Below, one piece after another: positions 28,283 through 37,156 of a stretch of 64,000 bases of DNA; the first letter of the stretch is position 1, and each line of letters begins with the position of its first letter. The DNA is from Phenylobacterium koreense (lineage in GTDB: Bacteria > Pseudomonadota > Alphaproteobacteria > Caulobacterales > Caulobacteraceae), in assembly GCF_040545335.1 (NCBI RefSeq), contig NZ_JBEPLU010000003.1:429482-493481 (forward strand). The letters are read 5' to 3'. Under the pieces are notes generated by a model. It did no database searches. It saw only the letters and a program-made list of their open reading frames with translations, and had not been told where the DNA came from. A program made the translations under genes and the position numbers.

Positions 28283-28560
28283 GCGAGGACGCCTGCAGGG
28301 CCGACGTCTGGCTGTGGCGCGCCAGGTTCTTCAAGACCCGCTCCATGGCGGCGAAGTTCCTCGACGAGGGCAAGGTGCGCCTGACCCGTGGCGGCGCCGA
28401 GACCCGGATCGACAAGTGCGCCCGGCCGGTGAAGGTCGGCGACAGGCTGGTCTTCGCAGTCGGCGGCAAGCTGATCGCGGTGGCGGTGGAGTCGCTTGGC
28501 GAGCGGCGCGGGCCGGCGACCGAGGCGCGACTGCTCTACACCCCGCTGGACGCCGCCTGA
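28279..28560 (+). CDS. S4 domain RNA-binding protein, Hsp15-like
   Basis: 93 residues covering one S4 domain: ADVWLWRARFFKTRSMAAKFLDEGKVRLT near residues 6-34, then the VKVGDRLVFAVGGK strand region. Hsp15-type proteins bind free 50S subunits carrying nascent chains. It overlaps the helicase gene by four bases and is 41 bases before the pseudouridine synthase gene, so the three genes form an RNA-handling unit. Confidence 0.9.
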
Positions 28561-28601
28561 CGCAGCTTGGCCCAGCGGCCGCTCCGGCCTAGTAGAGGCG
28601 C

Positions 28602-29372
28602 ATGGCCTGGACCCGCCGCTACGACGATCCCGAACCCCAGCGCGTCAACAAGTGGCTCGCCCAGAGCGGCGTCTGCTCGCGGCGCGAGGCCGAGGCCCTG
28701 ATCGCCAAGGGCCTGGTGTTCATCGACGGCCAGCGGGTCGACGACGCCGGCCGCAAGATCGAGCCGGGCCAGACCCTGGTGCTCAACGACAGCGCCCAGA
28801 CCCTGCTGGAGACCAGCCTCAGCGTGGTGATCCACAAGCCGGTAGGCGTGGTTTCGGGCCAGCCGGAGCCCAAGCAGGTCCCGGCGGTGCGGCTGCTGAC
28901 CAAGGACGCGCTCTGGGGCGAGAGCCCCGCCATTCCCGGGTTCGAGAACAAGCTGGCGCCAGTGGGGCGGCTGGACATGGATTCCCGCGGGCTGTTGATC
29001 CTCTCGGAGGACGGCGTGCTGGCCAAGGCGATCATCGGGCCGGAATCCGAGCTCGACAAGGAGTACCTCGTCAAAGTCACCGGCAAGATCACGGACGCCA
29101 AGCTCGGCATGCTGCGCCATGGCATCAGCCTGGACGGCCGGAAGCTGAGGCCCGCTAAGGTGACCCTGGTCGGCGACCAGCAGCTCCGTTTCGTCTTGAA
29201 GGAAGGCCGCAACCGCCAGATTCGCCGGATGGCCGAGGCGGTCGGCCTGCACGTGGTCGACCTCTACCGCGTCCGCATCGGACCGCTGCAGCTCGGCGAA
29301 CTGCCCGAAGGCCGCTGGCGCCCGCTGACGCCCGAGGAGCGCGAGTCGCTGATCAAGGCTTCCCGCCCCTAG
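28602..29372 (+). CDS. rRNA pseudouridine synthase, RsuA/RluB/RluF family
   Basis: 256 residues. S4 RNA-binding domain at residues 14-60 ([21 protein letters not shown]), then the synthase domain with the catalytic-Asp motif [17 protein letters not shown] near residue 125 and the [10 protein letters not shown] motif near 207. It isomerises a specific uridine in ribosomal RNA. The KPVGVVSGQ and later features are closer to RluF/RluB than to RsuA, but the exact target base cannot be told. Lies in tandem with another S4 protein. Confidence 0.88.
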   Translation: MAWTRRYDDPEPQRVNKWLAQSGVCSRREAEALIAKGLVFIDGQRVDDAGRKIEPGQTLVLNDSAQTLLETSLSVVIHKPVGVVSGQPEPKQVPAVRLLTKDALWGESPAIPGFENKLAPVGRLDMDSRGLLILSEDGVLAKAIIGPESELDKEYLVKVTGKITDAKLGMLRHGISLDGRKLRPAKVTLVGDQQLRFVLKEGRNRQIRRMAEAVGLHVVDLYRVRIGPLQLGELPEGRWRPLTPEERESLIKASRP

Positions 29373-29539
29373 ACGCCGGCCGATCCCCTTCTCCCACCAG
29401 CGTGGAAGGGATTTTGGGGGGAGGCGGATGCGTACTATCGACGCTTCCAGATAACTTGTGCGGCCCAGGCATTGACTTTGGAGGTCCAGGGCCGGAAAAA
29501 CCGCCGCCCGATCAGTGTGCCCGGAGCTTGCAAGTCGCG

Positions 29540-29881
29540 ATGACCTACATCGTCATGGATCCATGCATCAAATGTAAGTTCATGGACTGCGTGGAGGTGT
29601 GTCCCGTCGACTGCTTCTACGAGGGCGAGAACACCCTGGTCATCAATCCGGACGAATGCATCGACTGCGGCGTCTGCGAGCCGGAATGCCCGGTCGACGC
29701 CATCAAGCCGGACACCGAGGACGAGGCCGATTCCAAGTGGCTGCGGATCAATACCGAGTACTCCAAGGTCTGGCCGAACATCACGGTGAAGGGCGAACCG
29801 CCCGCCGACCGTGAGGAGTTCGAACGCGAGACCGGAAAGTTCGAAAAGTACTTCAGCGAGAAGCCTGGTCGCGGCTCCTGA
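29540..29881 (+). CDS. fdxA: Ferredoxin FdxA (seven-iron type)
   Basis: 113 residues beginning [27 protein letters not shown] and continuing to [16 protein letters not shown]: the cysteine arrangement gives one [3Fe-4S] and one [4Fe-4S] cluster, as in Azotobacter FdI-type proteins. Tail of about 50 residues typical of alphaproteobacteria. It transfers electrons in the cytoplasm. The frame is open from 29402 but the ATG at 29540 begins the known protein; GGAG lies 13 bases upstream, rather far. CarD follows after a 274-base gap, a common alphaproteobacterial neighbour. Confidence 0.95.
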   Translation: MTYIVMDPCIKCKFMDCVEVCPVDCFYEGENTLVINPDECIDCGVCEPECPVDAIKPDTEDEADSKWLRINTEYSKVWPNITVKGEPPADREEFERETGKFEKYFSEKPGRGS

Positions 29882-30155
29882 GCCGCGCCACATCGCCGCA
29901 AGCCTTTCTCTCGGCTGATTTTTATGCTATTGTGACTGCTGTTGTGGCGTTGGCGACAGCCGGCCGCTTCATTTTTCTTCAGAAGAGCCGTTCCGGCCCA
30001 TGATCCGCCGTACCCGGCGAAGGGTGTCCCAAAGGTCTAATCCGTTCCGACAGGTTTATCACGCCGCGCAGTTTTGCGGAGGGTGAGTTTTTTGTCCTGT
30101 GTGGAACCGGTTAACGCCTCGAAAAGGGACGGTTGACTCGAAAGGACTTGAGCGA

Positions 30156-30665
30156 ATGAGCAAGAGCGGACTGGAATTCTCTGTCGGCGATCACGTCGTC
30201 TATCCGGCTCATGGCGTGGGCCAGATTCAGGGGATCGAGACCCAGGAAGTCGCTGGCTATTCGCTCGAAGTCTACGTCATCACCTTCGACCACGAGAAGA
30301 TGACCCTCCGCGTCCCGACCGCCAAGGCCCGCACCGCCGGCCTGCGCTCGCTGGCCGAGGGCAACGTGGTCAGCCAGGCCCTCACCACCCTGAAGGGCCG
30401 CGCCCGCGTGAAGCGCACCATGTGGTCGCGCCGCGCCCAGGAATACGAAGCCAAGATCAATTCCGGCGACCTGATCTCGATCGCCGAGGTCGTCCGCGAC
30501 CTGCACCGCGCCGAGAACCAGCCAGAGCAGTCCTATTCGGAGCGCCAGCTCTATGAATCGGCCCTGGACCGCATGGCCCGGGAAGTCGCCGCGATCGAAC
30601 GCATCGACCGCGAAGCAGCCATCACCATCCTCAACAAGAGCCTGGTGAAGGCGGCGGCCGCCTAA
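30156..30665 (+). CDS. carD: CarD family transcriptional regulator
   Basis: 169 residues. N-terminal RNA-polymerase interaction domain (FSVGDHVVYPAHGVGQIQGIETQEVAGY, residues 7-34) and a helical C-terminal DNA-contacting domain. CarD stabilises open complexes at rRNA and other promoters by binding the RNA polymerase beta subunit. The frame runs from 30099, but the ATG at 30156 (MSKSGLEFS) has an AAAGGA site and begins the family alignment. Preceded by a 274-base leader with no gene and followed by a strong terminator. Confidence 0.95.
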   Translation: MSKSGLEFSVGDHVVYPAHGVGQIQGIETQEVAGYSLEVYVITFDHEKMTLRVPTAKARTAGLRSLAEGNVVSQALTTLKGRARVKRTMWSRRAQEYEAKINSGDLISIAEVVRDLHRAENQPEQSYSERQLYESALDRMAREVAAIERIDREAAITILNKSLVKAAAA

Positions 30666-30695
30666 GGGCGCCTTCCGCAAACCGACAAGTCCTGG

Positions 30696-30723
30696 ACGCC
30701 CGGCCTCACCGCCGGGCGTTTTG
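30696..30723 (+). terminator. Rho-independent terminator after carD
   Basis: Stem ACGCCCGGC / GCCGGGCGT with loop CTCACC and a TTTT tail, 31 bases after the carD stop and just before the next gene's ribosome-binding site. Confidence 0.92.
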
Positions 30724-30738
30724 GCATCCGGAGCATCC

Positions 30739-31575
30739 ATGAGCACCGCGCCCATAGGCTTCGCCGACCTGCTGGCCCGCCCGCGGGCGCAGGCGAGCGT
30801 CAGGATCGCCTACGGCCCCGACCCGCTGCAGTTCGGCGAGCTGTGGCTGCCTGAGGGGCCGGGTCCGCATCCGACGGTCGCGATGATCCACGGCGGATGC
30901 TGGCGCGCCGACCTGCCTGGCCTGGAACTCATGGACTACGCCGCCGAGGATCTGGCGCGGCGCGGCCTTGCGGTCTGGAACATCGAATATCGGCGTCTCG
31001 GCCATGAAGGCGGCGGCTACCCGGGAACCTTCCTCGATATCGCCGCCGGCCTCGACCATCTGCGGACGCTCGCCCAGCGCCATCCCGTGGACATCACCCG
31101 CGCCGTGCTTTGCGGCCACTCGGCTGGCGGCCATCTGGCGGTGTGGGCCCTAGCGCGAGCGCGGCTTGCGAAGACCAGCCCCTTGTGGTCGGCCGATCCC
31201 CTGCTCGCGCGCGGCGCCGTGGCCCTGGCCGGCATCATCGACCTGGCCGCCTATCATGCGAGCGGCCCAGACGAGTGCGGCGGCCCGGGCGTGATCGACG
31301 CCCTGGTCGGGGCCGGGCGGAGGGATGGCGAAGTCTATGCCGACACTTCGCCGCCCAGCCTGCTGCCAATCGGCGCGCGGCAGGTCGTGGTTTCAGGCGC
31401 GCTCGACTACATCGTCCCGAGCCGGTTCGGCGCGGACTATGGCGCGGCGGCCCGCAAGGCCGGGGACGAGGTCGAGGTTGTAGATTTCGCGGGCGCAGGC
31501 CATTTCGAGCTCATCGACCCCACATCTGCCGTCTGGCCCGACATCTACGCGCGCCTTGCGCGGCTGCTTGCCTAG
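30739..31575 (+). CDS. Alpha/beta hydrolase (BD-FAE/arylformamidase-like)
   Basis: 278 residues. Oxyanion motif MIHGGCW near residue 52, nucleophile elbow GHSAGGH near 128 and a late catalytic His in GAGHFELID near 258 make a complete triad. The layout is that of kynurenine-formamidase-like and BD-FAE esterases. The ATG at 30739 has GGAG six bases upstream and was preferred to a TTG at 30721 inside the terminator. Its 3' end overlaps the convergent CAP gene by four bases. Substrate unknown. Confidence 0.88.
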   Translation: MSTAPIGFADLLARPRAQASVRIAYGPDPLQFGELWLPEGPGPHPTVAMIHGGCWRADLPGLELMDYAAEDLARRGLAVWNIEYRRLGHEGGGYPGTFLDIAAGLDHLRTLAQRHPVDITRAVLCGHSAGGHLAVWALARARLAKTSPLWSADPLLARGAVALAGIIDLAAYHASGPDECGGPGVIDALVGAGRRDGEVYADTSPPSLLPIGARQVVVSGALDYIVPSRFGADYGAAARKAGDEVEVVDFAGAGHFELIDPTSAVWPDIYARLARLLA

Positions 31576-32375
31576 ACCTTGACGAAGATCGGCCCGGAAA
31601 GGACCTCGTAGCGGCGCGCGTCGAGCCTGAGCCTGGGACGCAGTTGGTAGACGCCCGGCACGAGAACCTGGCCCGGCGCGACCGGGAGGCGCCAGCCGGC
31701 GCCTCCGGCCGGATCGACCACCGAGAAGCCATCGAAGTGCGGCGAGGCTCGCATGACCGCGGCGGCCAGCTCGGCCTCGTGCGACAGTCGGAAGGGCAAG
31801 GGCGCCGCCAGCTCGCCGCCCGGCGTCGCATAGAGGCCTACGGCGAAGAGCCGGTCTCCCCGTACGACGACGCCGTAGCCGGCGCAGGCATGGCTGGGAT
31901 CGACCAGGGTGCTCCAGTGCGACGGGCTCGCCCGCCAGATGTCCAGCACGTCCTGCGCGCCCGACCCGCGGTCGGTTTCCCGGAAGGCGATGTTCTCGCT
32001 GGCCGAGCCGATCATCCTCCGGGCCAGGATCGCCACCCGATGGCTGGGGCCGAATCCCTCGGGCGTGAGGTGGCCGATATAGGCGCGCTCGGCCAGGTCT
32101 GCGGCGTGGGCGCTGGCCACCCTGGCCAATTCCGGGCTCCAGGCGCAGGCGCGCGCGCCGGCCCGCGCCCGAGCGCCGTTGGTCAGGATCAGGATTTCCT
32201 GGGCGACATCCTGCGCGAAGGCGCCGCCCCCGCCGTCCGCCAGACGGTCGCGCAGGCGCGTCTCATAGCCCAGCCACTGGGCCTCCGGCACGGCCGAAGC
32301 CGCGGCGGGAAACGCCGCGAGGCTGGACACGCCCACCGCCAGAAAGGCCCGACGCGAAAGCTCCTCAGCGCCCAT
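31572..32375 (-). CDS. CAP domain (SCP/PR-1) secreted protein
   Basis: 267 residues. Signal peptide with a Tat-like SRRAFLAVG and an AxA site (PAAASA). The CAP domain spans about residues 55-180: TNGARARAGARACAW, the His in YIGHLTPEG, the GSASENIAFRE segment and a W-x-x-SPSHW-x-x-L motif are the usual signature. The last 85 residues form an extra domain without clear homology. Exported; the bacterial role of CAP proteins is poorly known. It lies just downstream of a response regulator gene on the same strand. Confidence 0.88.
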   Translation of the reverse strand: MGAEELSRRAFLAVGVSSLAAFPAAASAVPEAQWLGYETRLRDRLADGGGGAFAQDVAQEILILTNGARARAGARACAWSPELARVASAHAADLAERAYIGHLTPEGFGPSHRVAILARRMIGSASENIAFRETDRGSGAQDVLDIWRASPSHWSTLVDPSHACAGYGVVVRGDRLFAVGLYATPGGELAAPLPFRLSHEAELAAAVMRASPHFDGFSVVDPAGGAGWRLPVAPGQVLVPGVYQLRPRLRLDARRYEVLSGPIFVKV

Positions 32376-32404
32376 CCAGATCCCGAAAGCCCGCCAAACC
32401 GCGC

Positions 32405-32761
32405 TCAGGCCGCAGCGGCGAAAGCCTGAACCACCGGCAGGAGCTGTTCCAAGTCTACTGGCTTATGGATTAACGGAGTCTCTGGATAGCTGTCGCTGGG
32501 CAATGCGCCGTAGCCGGTGGCGAAGGCGAAGGGCACGCCGCGCCGATGCAGCGCCTCGGCCACCGGGAACGCGGTCTCGCCGCCGCCGAGGTTGACGTCC
32601 AGCAGGGCGCCGTCGATCCGCACCGGCGGCGCTTCCATCCAGGCCATGGCCGCCGCCAGGGAGCCGAACGAGCCGACGATCTCGCAGCCGAGGTCAGTCA
32701 GCAGGTCCTCCATCATCATCGCCACCAGCGGCTCGTCTTCCACCAGGATGACCCGAAGCAT
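32405..32761 (-). CDS. Single-domain response regulator
   Basis: 118 residues: only a receiver domain. The acidic pair is in VILVEDEPLVA, the phospho-acceptor Asp is in DGALLDVNLGG near residue 54, and the Thr/Lys pair in FATGYGA...HKPVD. No output domain is present, as in the small receivers paired with HWE kinases in alphaproteobacteria. Its ATG overlaps the kinase stop by one base (TGATG), so they form a pair. Confidence 0.92.
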   Translation of the reverse strand: MLRVILVEDEPLVAMMMEDLLTDLGCEIVGSFGSLAAAMAWMEAPPVRIDGALLDVNLGGGETAFPVAEALHRRGVPFAFATGYGALPSDSYPETPLIHKPVDLEQLLPVVQAFAAAA

Positions 32762-33906
32762 CAGCGTAACGTCATCCGCGAGGAGAGCGGGGCGCGCAGG
32801 CGAAACCGCAGCCCCTCCTGCTCGAAAGCCACCTCGGCCTCCCCGCCCAGTTCCTTGGCCAGGCCCTCGATCAGCCGCGAGCCGAAGCCGCGCTTCCCGG
32901 GCGCCCTGACCGGGGGACCGCCGCCCTCCTCCCAGCGGAACTCCAGGAAGCCAGGGCCGTCGCCCGCAGCGTCGATCTGCCATGCGACGTCGAGGCGGCC
33001 GCCCTCGACGCTCAGCGCCCCGTACTTGGTGGCGTTCACCGCCAGTTCGTGGATCGTCATGTGCATCGCCACCGCCGTTTCCGGCGCCAGGGCGACCGGC
33101 GGGCCGGACACCGTGATCTGCAGGCCGCCTACCCCGCAGAAGGGCGTCAGCGCCTGGCCGACCACCTCGCTCAGGGCGGCATGGCCCCAGGCGCCCTTGG
33201 TCAGCAGCTCATGGGCGCGGGAAAGCGCGCTGATCCTGCCGTTGAAGGCCTCGACGAACCGACGGGGCGACGGCGCGCGCCGCAAGGTCTGGTCGGCGAT
33301 CGACTGCACGGCGGCCAGGGTGTTCTTGCAGCGATGGTCCAGCTCGCGCAGCAGGAACTGCCGACGCTCCAGGGCGTCGGACAGGGAGGCGTAGATCTCG
33401 GCGTTCACCAGCGCAGTGGCGGTGGCCCGAGCCATGATCTGCAATCGCGCCATCTCCTCCTGGCTCGGCGTGCGCACCTGGGCCCAATAGGCGCCGATCG
33501 CCGCGACCGGATCCTTCGGCCGCACCGGCGTCATCACCATGCTCTTCACGAAGGTCGGTCGGTAGGCGTCCTGCGGGGTGCGCGGGTCGGCATAGATGTC
33601 CGGGATCACCGCGGAGCGGCCGTTGCGCATCACCCAGCCGGAGATGCACTGGTCCATCGGGAAGCGGCGGCCCTTCCAGAGCGGCGCGATGGCGTCCTCC
33701 TCCAGATAATGGCACTCATCGCCGTCCCGCAGAACGAAGGTGACCCCGTCGGCGCCGGACACGCGGCGGGCGAAGGTGCGGACCACCGCAGCCACCTCGA
33801 CCACCGTGCGCGCGTCGGACAGCGCCTCGATCATCTCCAGCAGCATGGAGACGCCGCCCCGCGGATCCAACTCCGCCAGCCCGTCCTGCGCGACCGCCCT
33901 CAACAT
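32761..33906 (-). CDS. Sensor histidine kinase, GAF plus HWE/HisKA_2 type
   Basis: 381 residues, no membrane segment, so cytoplasmic. An N-terminal GAF-like domain (about residues 20-185, VTFVLRDGDECHYLEEDAIAPLW) precedes the dimerisation box ELDHRCKNTLAAVQSIADQTLRR, whose His-Arg-x-Lys-Asn is the HWE/HisKA_2 signature. The ATPase part has the N box HELAVNATKYGALS and the G box GFGSRLI. It is the partner of the single receiver encoded directly downstream. Signal unknown; GAF domains bind small ligands or sense light/redox. Confidence 0.9.
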   Translation of the reverse strand: MLRAVAQDGLAELDPRGGVSMLLEMIEALSDARTVVEVAAVVRTFARRVSGADGVTFVLRDGDECHYLEEDAIAPLWKGRRFPMDQCISGWVMRNGRSAVIPDIYADPRTPQDAYRPTFVKSMVMTPVRPKDPVAAIGAYWAQVRTPSQEEMARLQIMARATATALVNAEIYASLSDALERRQFLLRELDHRCKNTLAAVQSIADQTLRRAPSPRRFVEAFNGRISALSRAHELLTKGAWGHAALSEVVGQALTPFCGVGGLQITVSGPPVALAPETAVAMHMTIHELAVNATKYGALSVEGGRLDVAWQIDAAGDGPGFLEFRWEEGGGPPVRAPGKRGFGSRLIEGLAKELGGEAEVAFEQEGLRFRLRAPLSSRMTLR

Positions 33907-33972
33907 GGCCTACCCTGGCGACCAAATTCCCGTTACAGGAGAATTTTGCCTAGGCTCGCCGCGTCACGCAAG

Positions 33973-35313
33973 TCAATCGGCGGCAGCTTCCGAAGATAAT
34001 TCACCGGTAACCTTGGTATCGTGTGAGGAATGCTGTTGCTCGGACCGAACATCCGGACCTCTCGACAGTTCAAACGCCAGTTTCTCCCGATCAAGATCTC
34101 CCTCCCAGCGCGCGATGATTAATGTCGCCACGCCGTTGCCCACCAGATTGGTCAGGGCGCGGCACTCGCTCATGAACCGGTCCACCCCGACCAGCAGGGC
34201 CAAGGACGCGATCGGAATGTTCGGCGCCACGGCCAGGGTCGCCGCCAGGGTGATGAACCCGGCCCCGGTCACCCCGCTGGCGCCCTTCGAGGTCAGCATG
34301 GCCACCGCCAGAAGGGTCAGCTCCTGGGTCAGGCTCAGGTCCGTGTTTGTCGCCTGGGCGAGGAACAGGGTGGCCAGGGTCATGTAGATGTTGGTGCCGT
34401 CGAGATTGAACGAATAGCCGGTGGGAATGACCAGGCCGGTGGTGGTCTTGCCCGCGCCCAGCCGCTGCATCTTCTCCATCATCTGCGGCAGCACCGATTC
34501 CGACGAGGAGGTGCCCAGCACGATCAGCAGCTCCTCGCGGATGTAGGCGAGGAACTTGAAGATCGAGAACCCGCCCGCCAGGGCGATGAGCCCCAGGACC
34601 ACCAGCACGAACAGCAGCGAGGTGCCGTAGAAGGTGGCGACCAGGGCACCGAGTTTCAACAGCGCCGCCAGCCCGTACTTGCCGATGGTGAAGCCCATGG
34701 CGCCGAACGCCCCGATCGGGGCCAGCTTCACGATCACCTGGATGATCGAGAAGAACACCTTGGAGATGTCCTCCAGCACCCCGGCGACCTTGTCGCCGAA
34801 GGCGCCCAGGCGCGAGCAGGCGAAGCCGGTGACGATGGCGATCACCAGGACCTGCAGCAGGTTGCCGTCGGCGAAGGCGCCGACGAAGGCGTCGGGGATC
34901 AGGCTCAGTAGGTAGTCGGCCAGGCCCTCATGGTGCGCGGCCTTCTCGACGTAGCCAGCGGTGATGCTGGGATCGAGGGTGGCGGGATCGACGTTGAAGC
35001 CGGCGCCCGGCTTGACCAGGTTGCCGACCACCAGGCCGATGACCAGGGCGACGGTGGAGACGACTTCGAAATAGATCAGGGTCTTGGCGCCCAGCCGTCC
35101 GAAGGCCTTGATGTCCCCCATCCGCGCGATGCCGGCCACCACGGTGCAGAAGATCACCGGCGCCACGGCCATCTTGATCAGCTTGATGAAGCCGTCGCCC
35201 AGCGGCTTGAGCGCCACCCCGACGTCCGGCCACAGCGCCCCGACCGCAATCCCCAGGGCGATGCCGACAAGCACCTGCACGTAGAGAACGCGGAAGACTC
35301 TCAAGAAACCCAT
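33973..35313 (-). CDS. dctA: C4-dicarboxylate/H+ symporter DctA
   Basis: 446 residues with the DctA/GltP pattern: about eight membrane segments plus two hairpin loops, the serine-rich loop [16 protein letters not shown], the NMDGT-type motif here as [13 protein letters not shown] and the [10 protein letters not shown] loop. It takes up succinate, fumarate and malate through the inner membrane. The frame runs to a GTG at 35343, but the ATG at 35313 ([13 protein letters not shown]) fits the family start and has a GTGGGA site upstream. The C-terminal tail ([11 protein letters not shown]) is polar. It is the last gene before the tRNA-Arg. Confidence 0.92.
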   Translation of the reverse strand: MGFLRVFRVLYVQVLVGIALGIAVGALWPDVGVALKPLGDGFIKLIKMAVAPVIFCTVVAGIARMGDIKAFGRLGAKTLIYFEVVSTVALVIGLVVGNLVKPGAGFNVDPATLDPSITAGYVEKAAHHEGLADYLLSLIPDAFVGAFADGNLLQVLVIAIVTGFACSRLGAFGDKVAGVLEDISKVFFSIIQVIVKLAPIGAFGAMGFTIGKYGLAALLKLGALVATFYGTSLLFVLVVLGLIALAGGFSIFKFLAYIREELLIVLGTSSSESVLPQMMEKMQRLGAGKTTTGLVIPTGYSFNLDGTNIYMTLATLFLAQATNTDLSLTQELTLLAVAMLTSKGASGVTGAGFITLAATLAVAPNIPIASLALLVGVDRFMSECRALTNLVGNGVATLIIARWEGDLDREKLAFELSRGPDVRSEQQHSSHDTKVTGELSSEAAAD

Positions 35314-35376
35314 ATGCAAGATCCCACTCGCAGCCATTCCCACATGAATGGCATTGCGCTATCACCCCCGCCGGTC

Positions 35377-35453
35377 GGCCCGGTAGCTCAGCAGGATAGA
35401 GCAGCGCTTTCCTAAAGCGAAGGTCGGGGGTTCGAGTCCCTCCCGGGCCGCCA
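35377..35453 (+). tRNA. tRNA-Arg (anticodon CCT)
   Basis: 77-nt cloverleaf with CCA encoded. Acceptor GGCCCGG pairs with CCGGGCC; D arm GCTCAGCAGGATAGAGC; anticodon loop TTCCTAA with CCT; T arm GGTTCGAGTCC. The first anticodon-stem pair is G-A. It marks the change from ordinary chromosome to the accessory-looking region, a usual integration target. Confidence 0.95.
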
Positions 35454-35712
35454 GATGGCTTGTCGTTGCAACTTAAGACGTACCCATTTCCAACTTAAGG
35501 CCGTCAGATATATCGAGGTGAGGGCCGCGCCGCCGCTCCAGGGCTAGCTCTCGGTGCTCCATCGCGCTTCTGCTATGGAACGTCGGCCGGGGTAGTCGAC
35601 CTTGAGGGCGACGCAGTGATACTGTCGCTTGCAACTGCGCGGGGCCGGCTCTCGGGCCGTAGATCAATCGCTGCGAGGACACATAGTGGCATCGGACCAG
35701 GGCATCCCTACG

Positions 35713-35886
35713 ATGCGCTCGATCTCTCCGTTTCGCTATCCGGGCGGCAAGGCGTTTCTCTACAAGTATCTGCAGGGTCGGCTGGCATCGTTGCCGGAGG
35801 GTCCCCGCTACTACGCCGAGCCCTTCTGCGGCGGTGCCGGCGCAGACGCCAGCACTTCTCTCAGCCGACCCAAGTCCGGGTTCTGA
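35713..35886 (+). pseudogene. DNA adenine methylase, N-terminal fragment
   Basis: Reads MRSISPFRYPGGKAFLYKYL and then YYAEPFCGGAGA, the first two motifs (SAM-binding FxYPGGK and motif I EPFxGGGA) of Dam-type adenine methylases. After about 46 residues the homology stops and the frame runs into the 3' end of the ParB-like gene on the other strand. A normal enzyme is about 270 residues, with the DPPY motif that is absent here. So this is a remnant created by deletion or insertion, probably from phage or a mobile element. Confidence 0.8.
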
Positions 35887-36734
35887 CTCTTCACCGCTGG
35901 TTCGATGTCCCGATCCTTCGAGCCGTAGAGCCAGGTCAACAGATTCCGCAGTTCATCGAAGCGATCCGAGGGTACGGGATTGATGTCCGGATCCGCGCTG
36001 CGGTCTGGGCGAGACATGCCGAGGTAGTTAGTGAATTCCCCATAGGAAAGCCCGGTGTACAGATGAGAAAAGCTGAACGACTTCTTCTTGCGGTCTGCAA
36101 TGTCATAAACGCCGTTCTCCTCCGCCTGAATGAGCACATGCAGAGCAGCAATCATTCGGTGCATAGTCATATGCTGATCGCCCATCCGGCTGGCGATCTG
36201 CTGTAAATTCATGCCGCTGCGGTCAGGTTTCTTCTGCTCGTCCTCAAGCCATCGGGCGGCAAATCGCGCCTTCGCAAAAGCGTCCCACGACTGCGGCCCA
36301 TTGATGTGTTTGAAACCGATAAGATCTCGAGCGTCATCTTCGTGGGCCACTCGGTAGACCAGAAGCTCGTTCAGTGTTGCAGCCTTTTCAGGCGCGATCG
36401 GCGGTATTGTTACTCGCGCCGCCTTGGCGAACTCAGGATCTCTCAGGGCCTTCACGGCGGCAAGCCGCCTGTTTCCCTCTAGGACCGCCAATCGGTTACC
36501 ACGCTCGATGACGATCAACGGCTCTATGTTGATATAGCCTGCAGTCGAGATTGACTGGACCAATTCGGCCAAGTCCGCTGAGGTTGCCAACATAGCCACG
36601 ACGGCAATGTCGCTGCCGCTCGAAGGCTCCTTGTCCGGCGCGAAGCGCGGATTGTTCTGGTCAAAGTCGAGAAGTTCGACCGGGACCTTATGGGCCTCAC
36701 CGATCGGGGGAAGGCGAGCGCTACCTTCGGCCAT
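35811..36734 (-). CDS. ParB/Srx-like N-terminal domain protein
   Basis: 307 residues. The ParB-like motif appears as VIERGNRLAVLEGNRRLAAVKALRDPEF near residues 75-103, and the N-terminal VPVELLDFDQNNPRF is the ParB strand. Such proteins outside par operons occur in phages and defence or mobile regions. The gene is head-on to the methylase fragment and its last ten or so codons (PAPPQKGSA) are antisense to that fragment, so the original C-terminus has been replaced or trimmed. GC content and codon use look lower than the chromosome to the left. Function unknown. Confidence 0.7.
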   Translation of the reverse strand: MAEGSARLPPIGEAHKVPVELLDFDQNNPRFAPDKEPSSGSDIAVVAMLATSADLAELVQSISTAGYINIEPLIVIERGNRLAVLEGNRRLAAVKALRDPEFAKAARVTIPPIAPEKAATLNELLVYRVAHEDDARDLIGFKHINGPQSWDAFAKARFAARWLEDEQKKPDRSGMNLQQIASRMGDQHMTMHRMIAALHVLIQAEENGVYDIADRKKKSFSFSHLYTGLSYGEFTNYLGMSRPDRSADPDINPVPSDRFDELRNLLTWLYGSKDRDIEPAVKSQNPDLGRLREVLASAPAPPQKGSA

Positions 36735-37156
36735 GCTTATCCTTGGATAAACCGCAGGGCCCTGCCACCCCGGCGACGTTGGCTCTATGACCCTTTCACA
36801 AATTCCAAGTCAACAGCAAGGCGGGCCGCCCACAGTGATTCAAGTTGTGTTCGCCGCATAGGTTTACGCTTCCGAACCATCGACGTCGGTGGATGGTAGC
36901 TGGGGGCAGCTACAAGCTTGATAGGCCGTTGCACACGCTTTGAGTGCTGTCGGCCTACCTCAGCGCCACAGCCGGGCGCCGGCCCCAAGCTACGCAAACC
37001 GCCCAATGACGCGGGATAGCGCCTCGGGGTTGATCTTGCGATGCGACGCGAACGCCCGTGGCCGGCCAGCGCCCCCCTGAACGAGCGGTCTGCCCCGGCG
37101 CCAAGTGACGAGTGCTCGTCTGCATACGGATGACTTGCACCAACTTGCGCACGCCA
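36735..37156. other. Intergenic region with no gene I can support
   Basis: About 420 bases. A minus-strand frame ending at 36785 (MVRKRKPMRRTQLESLW..., 31 codons) looks protein-like but has no ribosome-binding site. A palindrome GTAGCT-GGGGGC-AGCTAC lies at 36897-36914. Otherwise nothing recognised. Confidence 0.4.

Noticed and set aside
35454..35700. Attachment-site repeat of the tRNA-Arg 3' end
   Set aside because: No second copy of the tRNA 3' end was found by eye in the window; a computed search is needed before calling an att site.
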